Below are positions 1 to 12,289 of a stretch of 64,000 nucleotides of DNA, in pieces (within the stretch, counting starts at the first letter, position 1; each line of letters starts with the position of its first letter). The notes below the pieces were generated by a model, which did not search any database, was not told the DNA's origin, and saw nothing but the letters and a program-made list of their open reading frames with translations. Origin of the DNA: Apostichopus japonicus. Its lineage: Eukaryota > Echinodermata > Holothuroidea > Aspidochirotida > Stichopodidae. The stretch spans positions 18,269,999 to 18,333,998 of the forward strand of contig NC_092565.1 of NCBI RefSeq assembly GCF_037975245.1, given 5' to 3'. The translations under genes were made by a program, and so were the position numbers.

Positions 1-290
1 TTTGTTGTATAATGTGGCCATCTGCGCAATATTTACTTGAAAATAAAAGGCATCATCAATTTGTTCGTTTGTACTTCATATTTTATAGCTACTTTGTTTA
101 CTTTTTCCCATAAAATAAAACAAAAAACATCACTAAGTGTTTAAATTGACATAATATCCGACGGAAACAGTGTACTATGCCGTTATGTAGCAAGTATATA
201 CCAATCCTACCATTACATGTATACATTGAAGTATTGTGGCATGAAACGGTGAGGACAAATGAGTAAAATTCATTATGGAAATGACTGGGG

Positions 291-380
291 AACTTCATCC
301 CTACGACCGGAATTCGAACCCAGGCCGCTGATCATGAGGACGCACTGACAAACTGTTGGTATGTCCAACTGTTCGAAACC
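291..380 (-). repeat. Degraded tRNA-derived SINE fragment
   Basis: On the minus strand there is a good pol III B box (GGTTCGAATTCC, plus-strand 309-320) preceded by an anticodon-arm-like segment. No clear A box remains, so this is a decayed tRNA-like head rather than a tRNA gene. On the plus strand its far edge reads GTATGTCCA, three bases, then GTTCGAAACC (359-380). The same arrangement flanks the SINE head at 56,378-56,466, which suggests the two are related. Assignment as a SINE is inference from the B box and this shared flank. Confidence 0.5.
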
Positions 381-392
381 AGATGGATGAAC

Positions 393-549
393 GGACGAAA
401 GGACGGACCGACCAACGGACGAACGGACGAACAGACGAACGGACGGACGGACGGACGAACGGACGAACGGACGAACGGACGGACGGATGAACGAACGGAC
501 GAATGGATAAATGGACGATTGGACAAATAGATGGACGAACGGACGGACA
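393..549. repeat. GGAC/GAAC tetranucleotide array
   Basis: A run of GGAC and GAAC tetramers with drift to GGAT and AAAT near the right side. It begins right beside the tRNA-like fragment, so it may have grown from that element's tail. The serine/arginine/valine-rich open frames crossing it on the minus strand are translations of the repeat and not genes. Confidence 0.85.
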
Positions 550-599
550 AATTTTAATAGAACTACATACATGTTAATTCCATCACATTGAATTTTATA

Positions 600-2880
600 G
601 ATTCAAACTATTTAGGGTTCTAGGGCAATTATTCTAAATTATTAAGTTACACAAATTTTGCAAAAGCTTCCTGTGTTCTATAATTGCATCCATTTTCTAA
701 TTTCTACTCATTTGTTGCCTGACCTTACCGATATCAATCCAATGACCGTAATTACGAAATGGAAGATGCTTTCAACATTAAAAAATTAACGATTAGGCTA
801 ATCACTTCTCTTTTTTCCTTCTGCATCACTAGTCAACCATTATATGGTAATTCTTTAATGGATTTTTGCCCCAATTTGAATCTTAACATCCAATGTATCT
901 ATCCTTTTTTTTTTCTTTTTTTTTTTTAGATGTGTAATTATATACAAGAACTGACCCTTCACATATTTAAGACACACGTAGTAGTTTGGTTACCAAGGAG
1001 ATAAATATGTGACCCGCGCAGTTCAAACACTTACACTTCATCCACTATTGACCAAAAAGGAAAAAAAAAGAAACTTTCTGGAAAAGCTCTGCACCTGCAA
1101 ACAAATATAACAATAGGAGAAACTTGAAACCAAGACAGTGTATCACAAGGAGTGAGAATTGCCTGAAAAGACCATCGATTAGTTTAGTTTACCTCTCTTT
1201 TGTTTGGAAGCTTTGAAAACTAAATAGAGACACCCATACCCATGACTTGCAGCAGCAGCACGAAACACTTCATACATAATAAAGTGGTGCTCTCTCAGTA
1301 TTCTTTCCTTTCACATTTCGTGCTTGTCAAAATAGAGACTGTTGTTTGAAACAGACGTGAGATGGTCAGATAATCCTAGCCAGTGAAACGTGTCGGGAGC
1401 TTCTTTCGACGTCTGTGAGTAGATGTATATAGTTTTGGGTTCACCTCGGTGGTTTTTGTTTTTTCTTCTCCTCTCTGGATAAGAGTAGAATGCTGTATTA
1501 GTCACAGGATGCCGAGTGGTGAGTATATATAAGGTCATTTTCAAAGTAGTAATATATACTTCATTCAGGTTTTAGAACATTTGACTATTTATTCGATATG
1601 ACAGAGGTCGAAGACCTTATACGTGTGCAGTTATTGCACATCACATGCAGAGGCATTTACATGTATATGTTACTAAGGACAGCTTTGTAAATTATAGAGA
1701 TATCATCGAAGTTAGTAAAATCAATTATTCAAGAATTGAAGAAGTTTTATGTGATGCATTACTATTTCAAAGGGGGAAAAGGCCGCAGCTCATAAGGACA
1801 CGAAATCGGATATGATCAAGACAATAATGACGTAATCGAGTTTATAATTGTGTTTGGATTCTACGATTCTCAAAACAGTGGTTGTGTTTGCGGATGGGAT
1901 GCAAATTGAAAATTGCTTTGTTGTCTGTATCGTTTTGTTTTTGTTTTGTTTTTGTTTGTTTGAAGTAGGAATCATAGTCACAGAGATTTAATATGCCTTG
2001 ATCTTCAACAAACATTTTAGTATCATATAGCTCCTAGAATTCATGCATATTATTTATCATTATAATGAACGTTTTTAAGATACATGCTTTCCCTTAAATT
2101 TTACGTTTTTATTTGCTTCAGTACTGTTAAAATATAAGCAATCATTAAAGGAAAGTGTAGAGTACCCATAAATATCTGTTACTATCGTCCATCAAAATCG
2201 CTCCATAAACGATGAGATGTGATTTCAAAGATTTTACAAATCAATGGATAAAGTAATAATTTGTTTTACTTTGTGGAATAATCATGTTTTAACCATATTC
2301 GACTAAACCGTTAACTTATTTACATAGTAAAGCGCATCCAACAGGTTCTAACCACGTATACAGATCATATATAGTTAGATCGATAGGTATCATCTTATGT
2401 GTGATTCAGTATATGGTTCAGAGAGAGTTACACAAACTTATAACTCAACGCGTGAAGCAGTTTTATACGTCATAATAATAAACAATCAAAGATTCAATGA
2501 ACGTTGTTATATTGTCATCAAATCTAGTAGACAAGACTCATTAATAATGTTGTTATATAGTCAATACGTGCACTCATGAAGGAATGAATTATGTAAATTA
2601 TTTGCTGATTTTAAGAAAGAACATAAAGGAGAAAGAAACATATCATTTTGTGACTAAGCCGATTTCGTTATCATACAACAAAGAGAAACGTGTATTTTTT
2701 TTTTTTATAGTTAGCATGGTTTAAATGGTTCATATCGTTACAGAATAGTAAAGAGAACAGAACAAATTAAATATAACATTTTGAAGTGTGACGGTAATAT
2801 TTCACCCTATCGGCTAAGTTTTACTAAGTAGCACTTAATTTTTCAATATCCTGATTGAAACTGTTTGAGGATAACTGATT
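600..2880. other. Intergenic, no gene seen
   Basis: AT-rich DNA with scattered poly-T and poly-A runs. Open frames are shorter than 80 codons and show no domain I recognise. No RNA gene or mobile-element end is apparent. Confidence 0.5.
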
Positions 2881-2917
2881 GTCTATGTTTCTATGCAGAA
2901 GCACGTGCCCCGCCCGC

Positions 2918-2960
2918 ATCCCACCACACGCCACCCCACCACACGCCACCCCACCACACC
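2918..2960. repeat. Short C-rich tandem repeat
   Basis: About three copies of a CCACCACACGCCACC-like 15-mer. A looser C-rich stretch follows at 3,120-3,185. No coding signal is seen. Confidence 0.6.
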
Positions 2961-3385
2961 CCGAAAATATCTTTCAAATGGCCTACATTTAGTACTATAT
3001 GTAATGTAGTTATATGTAGATGATTGAAATGATATAGCCGTTTTCCATCTAAAACCGCTTACCAACATAATAATTTCTCATAGACCTCTCCCTAAGACGG
3101 ATTATCAGCCAACATCTGTGGCCCACCAACACCCCTAACCCAACCGCACACTCCCATCCCTCCCATACACCCACCTTCTCCAAACAAACATCGAACTCTA
3201 AGCTATACGGGCCTGCCACGGAAACATATTAAAATGGTATATGATTTCATTGTGCTTACAGATTTACAATAGTTCCATCTTTTTGTACAGTGATTCATAA
3301 TTTCATGTAAACTAGATTTTCCGTCGCGTTACAAGATATTTCAACGAATTTGTACTATTAAAAATCAAGAACAAAACAGGTTGCA

Positions 3386-3501
<116 letters not shown>

Positions 3502-4062
3502 ATGCACGAGTATTGCTTTCATTCTTAGAGTATTTTTCATTGTACCATATACTAACTGTATACATCAGTGTCGTACACTGGTGTTCAAAGGTTTACATTA
3601 ACTATCGGAGTGTGGGGGGTTTTTTGTCTTTTTTTTTGTCTTTTTCCTTTCGTTTTATGTTTGTTTTCGTTCTTTCTCTCCTCTGTTTTCATCAGTCTCT
3701 AAAGTGAAACCTTTCCTGCGTTTCATATGTCGCTTGAGTTTATACCATAGGTCATTACCACGATTGTCACAGACTGTCACGTGACCCTACCCTATTGTGG
3801 CGAACTTACTTCGAAAATTAGAAAAGAATAATTGTTTAGAAGAAAAGTGTTCTATGTGGAAATATAAAAAACTTTAAAAAATCGGTCAATTACCCTTTGC
3901 AGATGGTATGTTTGAGTGCGTATGAATCGGTAAACTGTAAGGAACCGTGCTTAAATACTGCACGTTGTATACCTTGTAACGATCAAAGTTACATAAATGC
4001 AGTTAGTTATTAGTATTGAAAAACATGAGAAGCGCGCGTCTTTCTCCCTGGATCCACCCCTC

Positions 4063-4145
4063 CCCACCCCAACCCCCCCCCCTTCCCCTCCAATGCAATG
4101 TCATAATTCCCCCCCCCCTTCCCCTCCAATGCAATGTCATAATTT
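4063..4145. repeat. C-rich 35-bp direct duplication
   Basis: The unit CCCCCTTCCCCTCCAATGCA followed by ATGTCATAATT occurs twice in tandem, each copy headed by a long poly-C run. Slippage or unequal exchange at the poly-C run is the simple explanation. Confidence 0.8.
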
Positions 4146-4149
4146 TGAT

Positions 4150-7130
4150 ACAGAACTATATGGAATTTGGGATTTACTGTATAATGAGAATTTATGACAA
4201 TGTGACGCTCTGTTCACATAAAATTCTATCGCCTGGAAATAGAAACAGTGGATATGAATACTGCTAACTATATATAAACAGAATACATATATGTACGCAA
4301 AACTCCAATTTAATATTGGTGATAGTTCAAACACTATGGAATGCGGATTTTATTTGGATTCTTCTCCGATATACTTTGTTATCTGGTAAGATAACACATC
4401 CCTTGTATATAATAGTCAAGAGTTTGGCTGTTTTCTGTCATGCCATGAAACTGTACGTAAATTTCTTGCGAACATATTGCAACAAGTGGCTGTAAGACTA
4501 ATACTTGTAACAGTAAAATAAAAAATCTTTCAAATATTGACAATATTGACAACTGTCATTTGTATAACAATTAAAGGAAAAGTGAAAACCGATGAACAAA
4601 ACCTGAAAGAGAAAGCAAGTTTATTTTTAGAAGCCATTTTGTTTTACAGCAGATGTATATAGGCTAGAATGTAATCGAGTTGGTTCACTTGAAACCCTGT
4701 ACTGACGGACATATGCTAACGAACGCTGCTGTTCAAGAGATATTTTCGCGACTATTAATATCTACACATTAAATAATGAGAAAAAAAACTCAATGAATTC
4801 TTTCCTTGTTTATTAGTTCACTTTTGCTTTGTTTATTATCGCTTTTGGATTTAGATATGATCTATACCCTTACTGATTTCCCTTGTATTTTTGTGGCTAA
4901 TCCAATTTACAATTTTTGTATTTCAACATGCAGGGCTATCTAACTTTGTAACCCACATGTCGCAATTTGAACTAACATTTCGTAATCGCATAAGGGTGCG
5001 GTATCGTTTAAGCCGTAATATAATTCTTCAATGTTTACACATGTGTCGACAATACTGAAAAACATGTTTCTTCCCAGAATGTTGACAAAGCTTGACTCTC
5101 AGTTAAGAGGCGTGTGTCACGATCTATGATCAAACTATTAAACCGAATTTAATGATGATATTTAGCTATATCTCTTATGAAAGGTATCTTGTTTGTTTGA
5201 AGCTACAGCGTAAATATTGAAGTCACACATTTCCACGAATCAAGCTCTTGAATTTTGTTTGAAATTATATTTAAGGGAAAGAAAACATTTTTTTTTAAAC
5301 AGCTCCTACATAAGGTAACGTTTTGTACGTCTATGAATCCTCTAATGTTGGAATAAAGGACTGCAAGAATATGAAACAAGTATCTAAAAGATAAAGTGAA
5401 ATATAGCAATATGTATCTAGCATACACTTTTTATTCTAAAGATTGAAAAGTCACTCTTTGAGAGTGTTCGAGGTGATCACACATATGTAGATTGAATTCA
5501 ACTACTTTCTAAGAGTGAAATTTAGCTCCTAAAAAAAAAAGCAAATTACCTTCTTATTTCGAGCTATTTTTGCGTGCAGTTAATATTCCGAATCGCTCAC
5601 GTGACTGGAAAATAAATAGGTTGCAAAGTCTAAAGTTCGCTAATATAATTTATAAATTGAAACTACCTTTCTTTGCATGGGTATTTCCTTTCGTTTTCAA
5701 AGTATATATTCTATGTTAACTTGAATGATCAAACCACTAATTGTGGAATCATGAAACTGTCATTAAATTTTGTTTATTAATTTATTAGAGTTTAATAGAC
5801 TATTATGATCATATCATGTATAAAGGAGTATAATATATAAAGCTCTTCAACGATTGACATGTTACTTTTTTCCGCGAGGCTGCAACAAAGATTGTGCTGT
5901 ATTTCTGTGTAAGTCGCCAAAGTCAAATTCTGTCGTAGTTGTGTGTACATAAGCTGATACGGTATCCCTACGAGAAGGCAAACTGATCGTAATTTAGGTC
6001 ATTTTGTGTGCTGCGGTATTATGAAAATGATTGTCGCAAAAGTTATGAATGAAAGCTCTTCATGGGCGTTCGAAAGGACCAGGGGTGTAGGAAATGGGGA
6101 TATAAAAGGCCTGACCCACCCACCCCCTCCCCACCCTCTATTGTCAGTTGCGGGATTTTGTTTTCAAAATTTGCAATATTTATGAGCACAACCTTGAGAT
6201 TAGACCTTATTATATACCTAATGTTTAAAGTCTAAATACGCATACCTCAAAATACACCACATGACCTCTAAACTTTGCTTTCGGGTGGAGCAGCTCAGAC
6301 CCCCCCCCCCCAGCCACCCCTTCTACATGGAAGTCGCATTCAACGACCTTACAGCCACACTCGTTACTCGTTCATTTTTATAAATCTTATACACTCTTCA
6401 ATACAAATTCATGCCCCTTCCTAAATCAGTCTGGAGAAACTCAATACTGCGTTTTTTTTTCTCGGGTCATATGCTCAACCGCCGAAACAATAATAATAAT
6501 AATCAATAATGTTGTTCATAACTTGGTCGACACCATTTCCCATCATTCAGTTTTCATTTAAATCCAGGCAACACCAACACTTATGTTTTTTCCCCAAAGT
6601 TTGCAGTTATGTGGAAGTTTTCTGGATTGAGTTTAATGACAACTTTCAAGAAAAGGCAAATTTATAAAATATGTGGAAAGAAAATCGAAGTCTATATCAC
6701 TTGCACTTTTCCTGGAAATTATTACGGACGTCAAGAACAAAATGTCCGGGCGACAAAAATTGCTTACAATTAAAATGGATTAATTTACTACTCGATAATA
6801 AACGTTGTTTCGAATTCAAACATCTGCGATACAATCTTAGTAAGATTGCTATCGTAATTTGATTATCATTACTTTCAAGATTTGAATAAGTTCACTTAAA
6901 AAAAAAAGAAACACAAACCAAGTCAACATGAAAACTTTCATGGCCGGAAAACTGACGTATGTTTCACATATGTATTGCCATTTGTTCAACTATTTGACTT
7001 CATCTACAGGAATCTAATTGTAGGACACTTACAGTCGAAGTTATTAACCGAATCCACCAATAGAAAGGCCTTCTTGTAACGGATCAAAGTACTTTATAAT
7101 ACTCACTTGGAAGACTGGAAAATGACCGAC
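4150..7130. other. Intergenic, no gene seen
   Basis: AT-rich sequence with C-rich patches at about 6,112-6,140 and a poly-C run at 6,300-6,311. All open frames are under 80 codons and not recognisable. No mobile-element ends are identified. Confidence 0.5.
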
Positions 7131-7195
7131 ATTTATATATAAATATATTTATATATATAATATAATAATAATAATAATATATATAATAATACATA
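7131..7195. repeat. AT-rich simple repeat
   Basis: Compound TA, AAT and TTTATA repeats without a fixed period. Low-complexity sequence only. Confidence 0.8.
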
Positions 7196-7199
7196 CACT

Positions 7200-10100
7200 G
7201 ACCTAGGGGCATTATAATCATTGGGAAGTTACACATGTTCAGAAACGCAACTAATCAATAGGAAAGATGACGAACTCCTTGTATAAAGATGTGAGTTACC
7301 AAATATTAAAATGTAGGTTTTAAAGAAAGGTCGTGTGTTTGTATGCTAAACTTTTCCCTGTAGGCTAACTTTGTTGGAGCCAACAAATTATCCGCCTTGA
7401 AATATGTCATTCGATAATATTGTTGATAAAAAATAATAAAAAGGCATCTTTTACCATTGTTGTATTTTTTGGAGCAACTGGTTACGTTGACAACATAAAT
7501 AGCTTTATCGTTATATATGCTTCTTTGTAATGTTACTTTTGCCATTAGTAATATACAATAGATTAGGCTTAACTCTGCAAAAAGCACAGATACATTTCAA
7601 GCCAACAACTCTCGACTTCACCCGGATGTACCACTTTATCTTGTACAAAAGATAAACCCATTTGAGAGCTGGTTTGGGCCTCGAGGACTATTGCGTGACC
7701 GCCCCCTCCACCACCCACCCCAATCCTTTTGAAATCGCCTTTTCCTTCATCGTTTTACGAAAATGAGAATAGATTATTCTACATCCCTTACTTTCCCAGG
7801 CCCATATATTGTCCCTGTAGCCTGACCTCTGATCTATATAGATATACATAGCCTTGCCTAATTTGCATATATGAATACAGAATGAAGCTGCTATTGTTCA
7901 TTAAATGCTGTTTATAACTTACACCAGACAATTCGACTTCTTTTGGAAGAGACGAAGTACAGTTTTAGCAAATACACTATACCTCACTGGTAATTCGAGT
8001 TTAAACTGCTGGCAAAATGACTTTATAAATGGGCAACGAACCGTGCATAGGCTATACATTCTAGGTGAATCTCTTTGTAAAATAAAACAATCTGGTAAAG
8101 TAAACATTGGTATATGCATATGCTCTTTGCATATGCTAAGGAGAACAATGAGCTTTTTCCTTTCCAAACGGAATTATTTGGTTTATTTTACCCTAAATCC
8201 GGGTATAAGTATATAAGCTGACAGGAACACAAACCAATGATAGTTAAGAGTGGTTGGGAAGAACTGAAGGTTTTCTCAAGATTCTTTACAAGAGATTCCT
8301 CCTCCCATGCAACCTTTTTACCGCTTGTTTACATTCTGGCTTCTTCGAAATATTTTTTTATTTTTTTAAAGATGGTGGGGGGAAATAATCCAGAATTGAA
8401 GTTTTTAAACTGATTGACAATGGAGGCTGTGACCATAACCCTCCCCCCCCCCCACAAACACACACACACAGGTGTGTTTGACATTCAGACCGAGGACCCC
8501 ATTGTTTTTTCCATTGTTCAAATCCACGTACCCTAAGCCTAACAATACCACATAACAATATAATTCTTTCGAGGACGTGGCGATTCTTTAGAAATCACAT
8601 ACGAGGACCTGGAATTCTTTTGTTCAAGTCCTCGGTCAGAATACAAAACAAGTGCACATGCGCACACCACTGTTGTAAACATTTTAAGTCCGCTCTCATT
8701 CGCAGTGTCCAAAAGAGATACACACCAACAATGTTTACAGACAGTACACATAATGCTCCCTTCATAACGTACTTGCGGACATTGCCTATAGGGTGAGCGA
8801 ACGCTAAGAAGATTGTATCGCAGGTAAATTATGTTCTTGCTTCTCCTTCCCTTCCCCAGGCTAAGAAACATTTCTCGTGAAATATTTTGTAAGGGCGGCA
8901 AAAGTCGATGTTCTTTGTTGGTGTGGAAGGGGCCTTTTTAAGGTATAGTTTAATGTAGGAAAATTCATTCTAAATCCTCCAACATTATTGTATGAAAGAA
9001 AATCAACTTTCCATTAATGTAATCATACGAGGTAGAGAAAAAACAAACTCGCGACCAAACTTCAATAATTGAAATGCCAAATTGAAAAAGAGAGGGGACC
9101 TTAAAATAAAATCATTACTTTTCGCCTGAGGTATTCTAATGTCCCCATAAAAGTCCTTTAACTAAAACTTACAGTGCTTTGTAATTATTATATGATTTTT
9201 TTTAACGAAAGTTTAAGTGTTTGTTTAGGGACTTCCAAAAGGTTAAATCAGTATGCTTTATATTAAATTAATTGAACAGTTCTCTTCTTAGAGATTGGGA
9301 GTGTTTGATGGATTTTCTGTAAATTTGTTTTTGTGAAGTAAACTGCAAATACTATAAGTATAAGACATATTATGTTCAAACCTTCAATGGTGGTTTCTTG
9401 ATCCAAAATATGAAATACATTTGTAGAAACAAATACAGGATGACTCTTATGCTCTTCACTGGTTTTATTGTAATTTTGTTGAAGTTCTGATGCCCCTCGG
9501 GGAACTTTTTATCCCCCCCCTTTTTCCTCCTGTATTCATCCACCTCTGATATATGCGCTCCACCATTTCATGTGAGTCGCTATAGTTAACATGAGAATGA
9601 TCGTGCCTTGATAGTAGTGTTTGCATGATGACGATCGCTCGTACATTGATTACTCCAGATCCACAGCAACTAAGGCCTGGGTTGTTTTTTTCCTTTTTTC
9701 ATTTCTTTTTTATGTCATTCAAGATAGAGCCTGGACACGAAAACCCAAACAACTTAATCCACTCTTAACCCTAGTCCCCTAACAGCGCGATTGTAACCGT
9801 ATGGTTTGGATCGACTTGGTAATCCTCGGGTCACCAATTCCAATCCCTTTCTATCCAACAAATTTCTTTGCTTCTTTCAAATTAGCCTTCACGTTGATCA
9901 CATTCCTGGGATTTTGTTTTTTGAAAACTATCTGGAATTGAAAATGTTTTGAAAACGAATGAGGGTGATTATAGACTTTAGAACTAAGCACTAAATTGCA
10001 TGGAATTCTTTGATAATTGGAGAGAGAGAGTCGCGAGTGTATAGAGATTGGAATCATATAAATGTCAGCGTGGCTTGTGATGGATGAGAAATTGAACTGG

Positions 10101-10730
10101 AATGAACGTGTTAATTATATCGAAGAAAAAACAAACAACGCTTGAAACCGATACTGTATACTGTTCTTGATAGCTGAATATCTCTAAATGTTAAACCAGA
10201 CATATGCTTGCCAGTTTTTATATATCTAGTAATATCTGTCGCGTTTGGTCTATGGTTGGTCTTACAAGTGGGTTAGGGGAAAACAGCAAGAACCAAGTGA
10301 TAGGTCTATAGTGATAGGATAGTAAAAACCGACGGGAGAGATATAAATAAGATTATAATGTGTTTTTTATAGCTTTCTGGTTTTCAATATTTCATTTTTA
10401 CAATATGATGAATCTCTGGAATACTCCTTTAAGGCTAAATTCACGATGACGTCATGCTCCTATAGGTGAAAATCCAAATATGAAGCTTAATCCATAGTTT
10501 GATAACTTCACACCCCAAGTCACTCAAGATAGATCCTTGGTAAGAATATCAAACAATCATTGATCCTATTCTCAGCTCCAGTCCATTAACATTAATTAAG
10601 AGTGTAGCCAAAATCCATAACTGTAGTTTGTATGATAGGCTAATATATCCCATATCTTGATTTTCAGAAGAATAGTTTGTGGTACCTTAAAGCTACCCTC
10701 TACAATTCTCTAAATTAATTTACACATTCG
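7200..10730. other. Intergenic, no gene seen
   Basis: Contains a poly-C plus (CA)n patch at about 8,442-8,470 and a poly-C run near 9,512. The longest frame is about 120 codons on the minus strand (8,539-8,901). It has no recognisable domain, no homologous-looking motif and no clear start context, so I do not call it a gene. Confidence 0.45.
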
Positions 10731-10732
10731 TA

Positions 10733-10805
10733 TTTAAAGGTCGTCAGAATTGGACCTAAAAGTTTATTATTTCTGTTTTTGTTTTGTTTTTAAAGTATAT
10801 CTCGA
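10733..10805. repeat. Dispersed copy of a 70-bp repeat
   Basis: The segment around GGTCGTCAGAATTGGACCTA and the following T-rich stretch recurs with few changes at 11,514-11,578, between the two copies of the 11.3-11.8 kb duplication. It is probably an older copy of the same repeated sequence. Confidence 0.8.
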
Positions 10806-11298
10806 TATGGATGGGAGGAGCTGGTATTTAATGTTATTCCCGGACATAGAGGAGTGTTCATGTTGGACAATTAGAAAATCTCAGTGTTGAAGAATGTTGA
10901 GTGAGTGGCAGTGAGATGCTGACGTTGAAGATTAAGTACGAGTGACCATTTCTTTGACATTCTAGCATATTTGGAGGCAATACAGGTGACATTTTAATAC
11001 TTGAATTTAGAAATGGAATTCTTTCAATTTAGTCCCAGAAAAAATGTATGTCGAATTAACTATAAATATTCAGTTCGCTTCAGATAACTTTAATTTTCTT
11101 CATCCACTTTTAACAATTCCCCAAAAAGTGGGGCTTATTTGTGAAGTCAGTTAGAGCTTTCAGAGTACTTATGTCAGTTGCTTCCCCTTGAAAAATATCA
11201 ACATAAGATAACATTTCTTATTTATTCCAAAGAATATACAATAGCTTAATAGCGAAAACATGTATCTACCTTATATGATAATTTACATCATATTAAGA

Positions 11299-11515
11299 AG
11301 ATTTAACTTTTAGCAAGATAATAACCAAAACAAGGAAACTGACGTCATAACTGATTAACTTCTTAACCCTTTCCATAATATAGATATCGAATTTCGTGAC
11401 TATACCGAAATATATTCATACTAGGTAAGATCACTCTCTGTTAATATAACATAAGATTAGCATAATAAAGCACTATTGAGAGTGCATATACAAAAAAAAA
11501 AGGTAGGCGTGATTT
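11299..11515. repeat. Tandem duplication, copy 1 (about 217 bp)
   Basis: This block recurs at 11,580-11,795 with only a few substitutions and small indels. Both copies carry a perfect TGACGTCA palindrome (here 11,340-11,347) and end in a poly-A run followed by GGTAGGCGTGATTT. No open frame is shared, so the block looks non-coding. Confidence 0.9.
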
Positions 11516-11578
11516 TTAAAGGTCGTCAGAATTGGACCTAAAGGTTTACTATTTCTGTTTTTATTAAGTATATTTCGG
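11514..11578. repeat. 70-bp repeat copy between the duplicated blocks
   Basis: A second copy of the sequence at 10,733-10,805. Together with the preceding block it forms a period of about 281 bp. Confidence 0.8.
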
Positions 11579-11579
11579 T

Positions 11580-11795
11580 AGATTTGACTTTTAGCAAGAT
11601 AATAACTAAAACAAGGAAAATGACGTCATAACTGATTAACTTCTTAACCCTTTCCATAATATATATCGAATTTCGTGACTATACCGAAATATATTCATAC
11701 TAGGTAAGATCACTCTCTATATGTTAATATAACATAAGATTAGCATAATAAAGCATTATTGAGAGTGCATATACAAAAAAAGGTAGGCGTGATTT
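11580..11795. repeat. Tandem duplication, copy 2 (about 216 bp)
   Basis: Near-identical to 11,299-11,515. Its TGACGTCA palindrome is at 11,621-11,628. The low divergence points to a fairly recent duplication. Confidence 0.9.
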
Positions 11796-12109
11796 CAGAA
11801 GGCCTTCAAAGGCACTTATAGGAATGAATTCGTTCAATCAGCAACATAGAAGGTGAAGGTTTCGTTCAAAGTAATAAACAGAAAGATAAAAGAAAAGAAA
11901 ACAGATTAATTTGCTTTATTCAACGGATATATTTCTTTTACTTAACCTTCTCCCAAAAGAAGGTCGAGTTATAAAAGGTGTTTGTTGCCATCAAGTGAAA
12001 ACTATAGTTCAATTCAGGTAACCTATAACTATCGACGCTCTTAGCTGAACAAAAGGCAACACAGAATAACACATTTCATAATACCAGAAGCCAACTATCT
12101 TGAATTACT

Positions 12110-12277
12110 GCATATTCATATAAGCTTATATATATTGCATATTCATATAAGCTTATATATAATGCATATTCATATAAGCTTATATATATATATATATATA
12201 TATATTATGCATATTCATTTAAGCTTATATATATATAATGCATATTCAAGTAAGCCTATATATAATGCATATTCATA
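12110..12277. repeat. 27-bp minisatellite containing HindIII sites
   Basis: Units start at about 12,110, 12,137, 12,164, 12,209, 12,240 and 12,267. Each begins GCATATTCA, is followed by TATAAGCTTATATA, and has a variable TA run. The unit at 12,164 has expanded through its TA tract, so slippage is acting inside a larger tandem array. Confidence 0.9.
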
Positions 12278-12289
12278 TGTTCTACAGCG

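Noticed and set aside
8539-8901. 120-codon minus-strand frame
   Set aside because: No recognisable domain, no splice or start evidence, and its length can occur by chance in 64 kb.
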